NCBI GenBank assembly: GCA_910579955.1
Contig: CAJTWE010000004.1
Span: 62,001-126,000 of the forward strand
DNA length: 64,000 nt
Direction of reading: 5' to 3'
Source of the DNA: an uncultured Ruminococcus sp.
GTDB lineage: Bacteria; Bacillota; Clostridia; Oscillospirales; Ruminococcaceae
The notes under the pieces were generated by a model. That model did no database searches. It was given only the letters and a program-made list of their open reading frames with translations, and was not told the origin of the DNA. Each line of letters begins with the position of its first letter. The stretch's first letter is position 1. The translations under genes and the position numbers were made by a program. This document shows, one piece after another, positions 60,706 through 64,000 of this stretch.

Positions 60706-61577
60706 AATTTGCAGTTTGTTTTTATGATACCTGAAACTGCTTCTGAAATTCTTCTTGCAACATATGGATTATTCATAGTGTACAAATGTATTCCATCCAC
60801 GCCCTCTGCCGCCAGATCTACTATCTGATCTATAGCGTAGGCAATACCGGCATCACGCAGCGCTTCCGGATTATTCTCATATTTCTGAATAATACGTGTA
60901 AACTTTCTCGGAAGGCTTGCACCGCACATAGAAACCATTCTTTCTATCTGTTTTCTGTTTGTTACCGGCATAATACCAGCTTCAATCGGAACATCAATTC
61001 CGGCTTTCATAGCCCTCCAACGGAAGTTATAAAACGCATCATTATCAAAAAACAGCTGCGACATAAGGTGCGACGCACCAGCTTCTACTTTTTGTTTCAG
61101 ATATTCTATATCAATATCAATATTCGGCGATTCTGTATGACCCTCAGGATAGCAAGCCGCCGCAATATCAAAATCGCCCTTTGTTTTTATATATTCAATA
61201 AGGTCTCTAGCATACTTAAAATCCTCAGACGGTACAAGGTCAGGAATCATGTCACCTCTAAGTGCAAGAATATTTTCAATACCATTTGCCTTGAAATCCG
61301 CAAGTATAGCGTCTACCTGAGATTTTGTATAATGTATACATGGAAGATGCGCCATAGGCACTATTCCATGCTTTTCTTTAAGTCTTTTGGCAACAGCAAT
61401 AGTATTCTCGCCGTTACCGCTTCCGCCTGCGCCAAGAGTTACGCTTACAAAGTCAGGATTAAGCTTTTCAAGCTCATCAAGTGCTTCATATATAGTCTCT
61501 ATAGGACTTGTCTTTTTTGGTGGAAAAACTTCAAATGAAAAAACTGTCTTTTTTTCAAAAAGTGATGCAATTTTCAT
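60702..61577 (-). CDS. metF: Methylenetetrahydrofolate reductase
   Basis: This flavoenzyme makes 5-methyl-THF for MetH. It has FSFEVFPPKKTS near the start, VSVTLGAGGSG near 44, LALRGDMI near 103, HLMSQLFFDNDAFYNF near 163 and GIMPVTNRKQ near 201. The length of 291 residues is normal. It starts 23 bp after the ung stop, in one operon with the MetH pair, which it feeds directly. Confidence 0.95.
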   Translation of the reverse strand: MKIASLFEKKTVFSFEVFPPKKTSPIETIYEALDELEKLNPDFVSVTLGAGGSGNGENTIAVAKRLKEKHGIVPMAHLPCIHYTKSQVDAILADFKANGIENILALRGDMIPDLVPSEDFKYARDLIEYIKTKGDFDIAAACYPEGHTESPNIDIDIEYLKQKVEAGASHLMSQLFFDNDAFYNFRWRAMKAGIDVPIEAGIMPVTNRKQIERMVSMCGASLPRKFTRIIQKYENNPEALRDAGIAYAIDQIVDLAAEGVDGIHLYTMNNPYVARRISEAVSGIIKTNCKL

Positions 61578-61600
61578 GTGTAACTTACCCTTTCACTGCT

Positions 61601-62272
61601 TTATTCTATACTCCAGTCTATCTCCGGAAGTCCACGACTTCTGAGAAAGTCATTTGTCTGGGAAAAGTGACGGCATCCAAAGAAGCCATTATACGCTGAT
61701 AACGGACTGGGATGCGCTGCTGTCAATACAAGGTGCTGAGGCGCTGTTATAAATTCTCTTTTTGATTTTGCATACGCTCCCCAAAGGAGAAAAACTATCG
61801 GTTCAGGGCGTTCATTCAATTTTTCAATTATACGATCGGTAAGGATCTCCCAACCCTTGCCACGATGAGAACCTGCCTGTCCACCTCTTACGGTAAGCAC
61901 GGCATTCAGCAAAAGTACTCCAGACTGCGCCCATCGTACAAGTTCGCCATGCTTTCCCATATTATCTATTCCCGTATCGCTTTTTATTTCCTTAAAAATA
62001 TTTTGCAGCGATGGCGGCGGCATAACGCCTTTTTTAACGGAAAAACAAAGCCCGTGTGCCTGTCCTTCGCCGTGATATGGATCCTGCCCTATAATAACAG
62101 CCCGTACCTTCTCGTAGGGCGTATATTTCATTGCGTTGAAAATATCGTACATATCAGGATAAACAGTACAGGTTTTATATTCATTTATAAGAAATTTTCG
62201 CAGGTTAAGATAGTAGGGCTTTTCAAACTCGCCTTTTAGTACCTCGTCCCAGCTGTTTCCAAAATTAACCAT
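61601..62272 (-). CDS. ung: Uracil-DNA glycosylase (family 1)
   Basis: The enzyme excises uracil from DNA. It has GQDPYHGEGQAHGLCFSV near 62-79 with the catalytic Asp, LLLNAVLTVRGGQAGSH near 120, and HPSPLSAYNGFFGCRHFS near 185 with the catalytic His. The length of 223 residues is normal. AGGAGG precedes the ATG. It is the first gene of the operon that continues into metF. Confidence 0.96.
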   Translation of the reverse strand: MVNFGNSWDEVLKGEFEKPYYLNLRKFLINEYKTCTVYPDMYDIFNAMKYTPYEKVRAVIIGQDPYHGEGQAHGLCFSVKKGVMPPPSLQNIFKEIKSDTGIDNMGKHGELVRWAQSGVLLLNAVLTVRGGQAGSHRGKGWEILTDRIIEKLNERPEPIVFLLWGAYAKSKREFITAPQHLVLTAAHPSPLSAYNGFFGCRHFSQTNDFLRSRGLPEIDWSIE

Positions 62273-62301
62273 AAAATACCTCCTGCATAGATATGTTTAT
62301 T

Positions 62302-62330
62302 ATTATACCACATCAAAGCGTTTATTTCAA
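62302..62330 (-). promoter_or_regulatory. Promoter of the ung-metF-metH operon
   Basis: On the minus strand TTGAAA (62325-62330) and TATAAT (62302-62307) are 17 bp apart, about 30 bp before the ung start. The leader is too short for an S-box or cobalamin riboswitch. Confidence 0.65.
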
Positions 62331-62464
62331 TAATTTTATAAATTTTTTCACTAAAATTTCCTATTGAGAACATCTGCTTTTTCAATCACAACATGGCAAT
62401 AGTGCATACCGCCGAAAAAGTATGGGGCATTTAAGATGTTTTGTACAATATTTTAAGAATACTC

Positions 62465-62493
62465 TTGACTAATCGGCAAAATTATAATATAAT
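62465..62493 (+). promoter_or_regulatory. secD promoter
   Basis: TTGACT (62465-62470), 17 bp, TATAAT (62488-62493), reading toward secD. The stretch 62331-62464 between the divergent promoters holds nothing recognised. Confidence 0.65.
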
Positions 62494-62499
62494 AATATG

Positions 62500-62580
62500 T
62501 AATTGTCGAGGTGATTGTAATTGGTCTCGACACAAAAATGCAGCTGAACCGGAAAAAACATATCCGGCAGCTTCTAAATT
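62500..62580 (+). promoter_or_regulatory. Structured secD leader
   Basis: Two stem-loops lie in the leader of about 100 bases. They are TGTCGAG (62504-62510) with CTCGACA (62526-62532), and AGCTGAACCGG with CCGGCAGCT (about 62542-62572). They could regulate secD translation or stability. No known riboswitch class was recognised. Confidence 0.4.
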
Positions 62581-62598
62581 TACTTAGGAGGCAAAATC

Positions 62599-64000
62599 GT
62601 GAAAAAAATTTCCAAACCGATTTTCTTCATTGTGTTTGCCGTTATAGCACTCTTTACTGTAACCACTGTGTATGGCGTTCACTCCCAGTATGGTGATATT
62701 GTCACAACATACGTACACGGCGTAGACGATGTTCGTCTTGGTATTGATATCCAGGGCGGCGTTGACGTTACATTTGAGCCTACTGACGGTGTAGATGCAA
62801 CTGAAGAACAGATGGACGCAGCACTTGAAACTATCAAGTATCGTCTCATCACACAAAACATCAACGATAGTGAGACATACGTTGACTACAACAGCAATCG
62901 TATTATCGTTCGTTTCCCTTGGCAGGCAGGCGAAGCAAACTTCGACCCTGAGGCTGCTGTAAAGGAACTGGGTGAAATGGCTGAGCTTTCATTCCGCTAT
63001 GGACAGGAAGTTATGCAGGATGAAAACGGCAACGCTGTTCCTGCCGGTGAAATCATCCTGACAGGTGCTGATGTTCAAAGTGCCGGTGTAGGTGCAACTC
63101 AGAATGACACCACAGGCGGCGCAGATTATGTTGTAACACTCAAGCTTTCTGACGAAGGCGCAGAGGCTTTCCACAACGCTACATCTGCACTGTACTCTGA
63201 AAACGGCGTTATCTCCATCTGGATGGACAACACTATGATCTCAGCTCCAACTGTAAACTCTGTAATTACAAACGGCGAGTGTACAATTGAGGGTCAATTT
63301 ACATATGAAACAGCAAAGGAACTGGCTGATAAGATCAATTCCGGTGCTCTTCCTTTCTCTCTGGAAACATCCAGCTTTAAGACTATCTCCCCTACAATGG
63401 GTCAGGGCGCTCTTGAAGCTATGGTGCTCGCAGGTGCTATTACACTGCTCTTTATTATCATTTATATGATTTTCTTCTACAGACTTCAGGGCTTTGTTGC
63501 ATCCGTTTGTCTTATCGGACAAGTAGCTGGTATGCTGGCAGCTGTTTCAGGCTGGTTCGGATTTATGGAAAGTGCAACACTTACTATACCGGGTATCGCA
63601 GGTATTATTCTCTCTGTTGGTATGGGTGTTGACGCAAATATCATCACAGGTGAACGTATTCGTGAGGAACTGCGTGCAGGCAAGAACTTAAACACTGCCC
63701 TCACATCAGGTTATAAGAGAGCGTTCAGTGCAATATTTGACGGTAACCTGACAGGTATTATCGTAGCTATTGTGCTTATGGGTGCGTTTGGTGTATCTGA
63801 CAGCTGGTGCGCTCAGCTTCTGAGCCCATTGTTCAGATGGTTCGGTGCGACTACAGAAGGCGTTATCTACTCATTCGGCTACACATTGATGACCGGTCTT
63901 ATTATGAACTTTATCATGGGCGTACTTGCTTCAAGACTTATGACTATGTCTCTTTCTAGGTTCAAGTGCTTCCAGAACAAGAAGCTTTACGGAGGTGGCG
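62599..64000 (+). CDS. secD: Protein translocase subunit SecD, possibly fused SecDF (partial)
   Basis: The gene starts with GTG at 62599, 7 bp after AGGAGG, and runs off the window with at least 467 residues. It has a first membrane helix (about 8-28), then the SecD motif LGIDIQGGVDVTFEP and the P1 head domain. A helical bundle follows with GVDANIITGERIREELRAGK near 345-365, the family signature. SecD uses the proton motive force to assist Sec export. After the SecD helices the frame stays open at the end, so a fused SecF part is possible but not shown. Confidence 0.93.
   Translation, partial: MKKISKPIFFIVFAVIALFTVTTVYGVHSQYGDIVTTYVHGVDDVRLGIDIQGGVDVTFEPTDGVDATEEQMDAALETIKYRLITQNINDSETYVDYNSNRIIVRFPWQAGEANFDPEAAVKELGEMAELSFRYGQEVMQDENGNAVPAGEIILTGADVQSAGVGATQNDTTGGADYVVTLKLSDEGAEAFHNATSALYSENGVISIWMDNTMISAPTVNSVITNGECTIEGQFTYETAKELADKINSGALPFSLETSSFKTISPTMGQGALEAMVLAGAITLLFIIIYMIFFYRLQGFVASVCLIGQVAGMLAAVSGWFGFMESATLTIPGIAGIILSVGMGVDANIITGERIREELRAGKNLNTALTSGYKRAFSAIFDGNLTGIIVAIVLMGAFGVSDSWCAQLLSPLFRWFGATTEGVIYSFGYTLMTGLIMNFIMGVLASRLMTMSLSRFKCFQNKKLYGGG

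Noticed and set aside
62273..62330. S-box or cobalamin riboswitch controlling metF/metH
   Set aside because: The ung leader is about 25-30 bases, and the internal gap before metF is 23 bases, too short for either.

Overview
The window looks like a chromosome segment of an anaerobic, cellulosome-bearing, spore-lineage Firmicute close to Ruminococcus (Oscillospiraceae). The evidence is a GH9 cellulase with threonine-rich linkers and a C-terminal type I dockerin, two further secreted dockerin proteins, a SpoVT regulator preceded by a SigG-type promoter, and a Gram-positive rimP-nusA-rnpM-ylxQ-infB operon. TGA is used as a normal stop codon. No tRNA, rRNA or CRISPR array was seen.

Layout. 1-2.9 kb: GH9 cellulase and, convergent to it, a 50-residue Asn/Gln-rich protein. 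2.97-19.6 kb: the ferrous-iron transporter gene feoB, cut in two by a 14.8 kb AT-rich integrative element (3802-18580). Joining the two feoB pieces at the shared 5 bp CACAT gives one exactly in-frame 619-codon gene. The element carries a large serine recombinase at one end and an internal tyrosine integrase framed by repeats. It also has a plus-strand cargo operon (HerA-type ATPase, a coiled-coil/zincin gene broken by an in-frame TGA, a small protein, an Lgt-like membrane enzyme and a 650-residue membrane/coiled-coil protein). A minus-strand set encodes a replication-relaxation protein, a VirD4/TraG-type ATPase and an M48 protease. Its right end holds a large nested palindrome and subterminal repeats. 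The cargo operon is the best candidate for an undescribed system.

19.7-21.6 kb: a secreted cohesin-like/dockerin protein and a three-dockerin protein. 21.8-27.0 kb: an ABC-2 exporter with GldG-like and DUF4340-like partners. 27.1-36.7 kb: a ten-gene translation/RNA operon (rimP, nusA, rnpM, ylxQ, infB, rbfA, nrnA, truB, ribF, gltX). 36.8-43.8 kb: a TPR-like protein, an orphan solute-binding lipoprotein, metG, aspartate kinase and spoVT. 44-47.3 kb: a YdjG/H/I-like envelope-stress set. 47.6-54.7 kb: YfhO, a small membrane protein, a lipoprotein, a GH25 lysozyme, manA and a ROK glucokinase. 54.8-62.3 kb: purA, then ung-metF-metH activation subunit-metH-AI-2E-type permease in one operon. 62.6 kb to the end: secD, running off the window.

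Genes outside the element are ordinary housekeeping or fibre-degradation genes. The unusual biology is concentrated in the element, its effect on iron uptake, and the dockerin proteins beside feoB. All promoter calls are by eye (-35/-10 boxes with about 17 bp spacing). All family calls are from motif recognition, not from searches.
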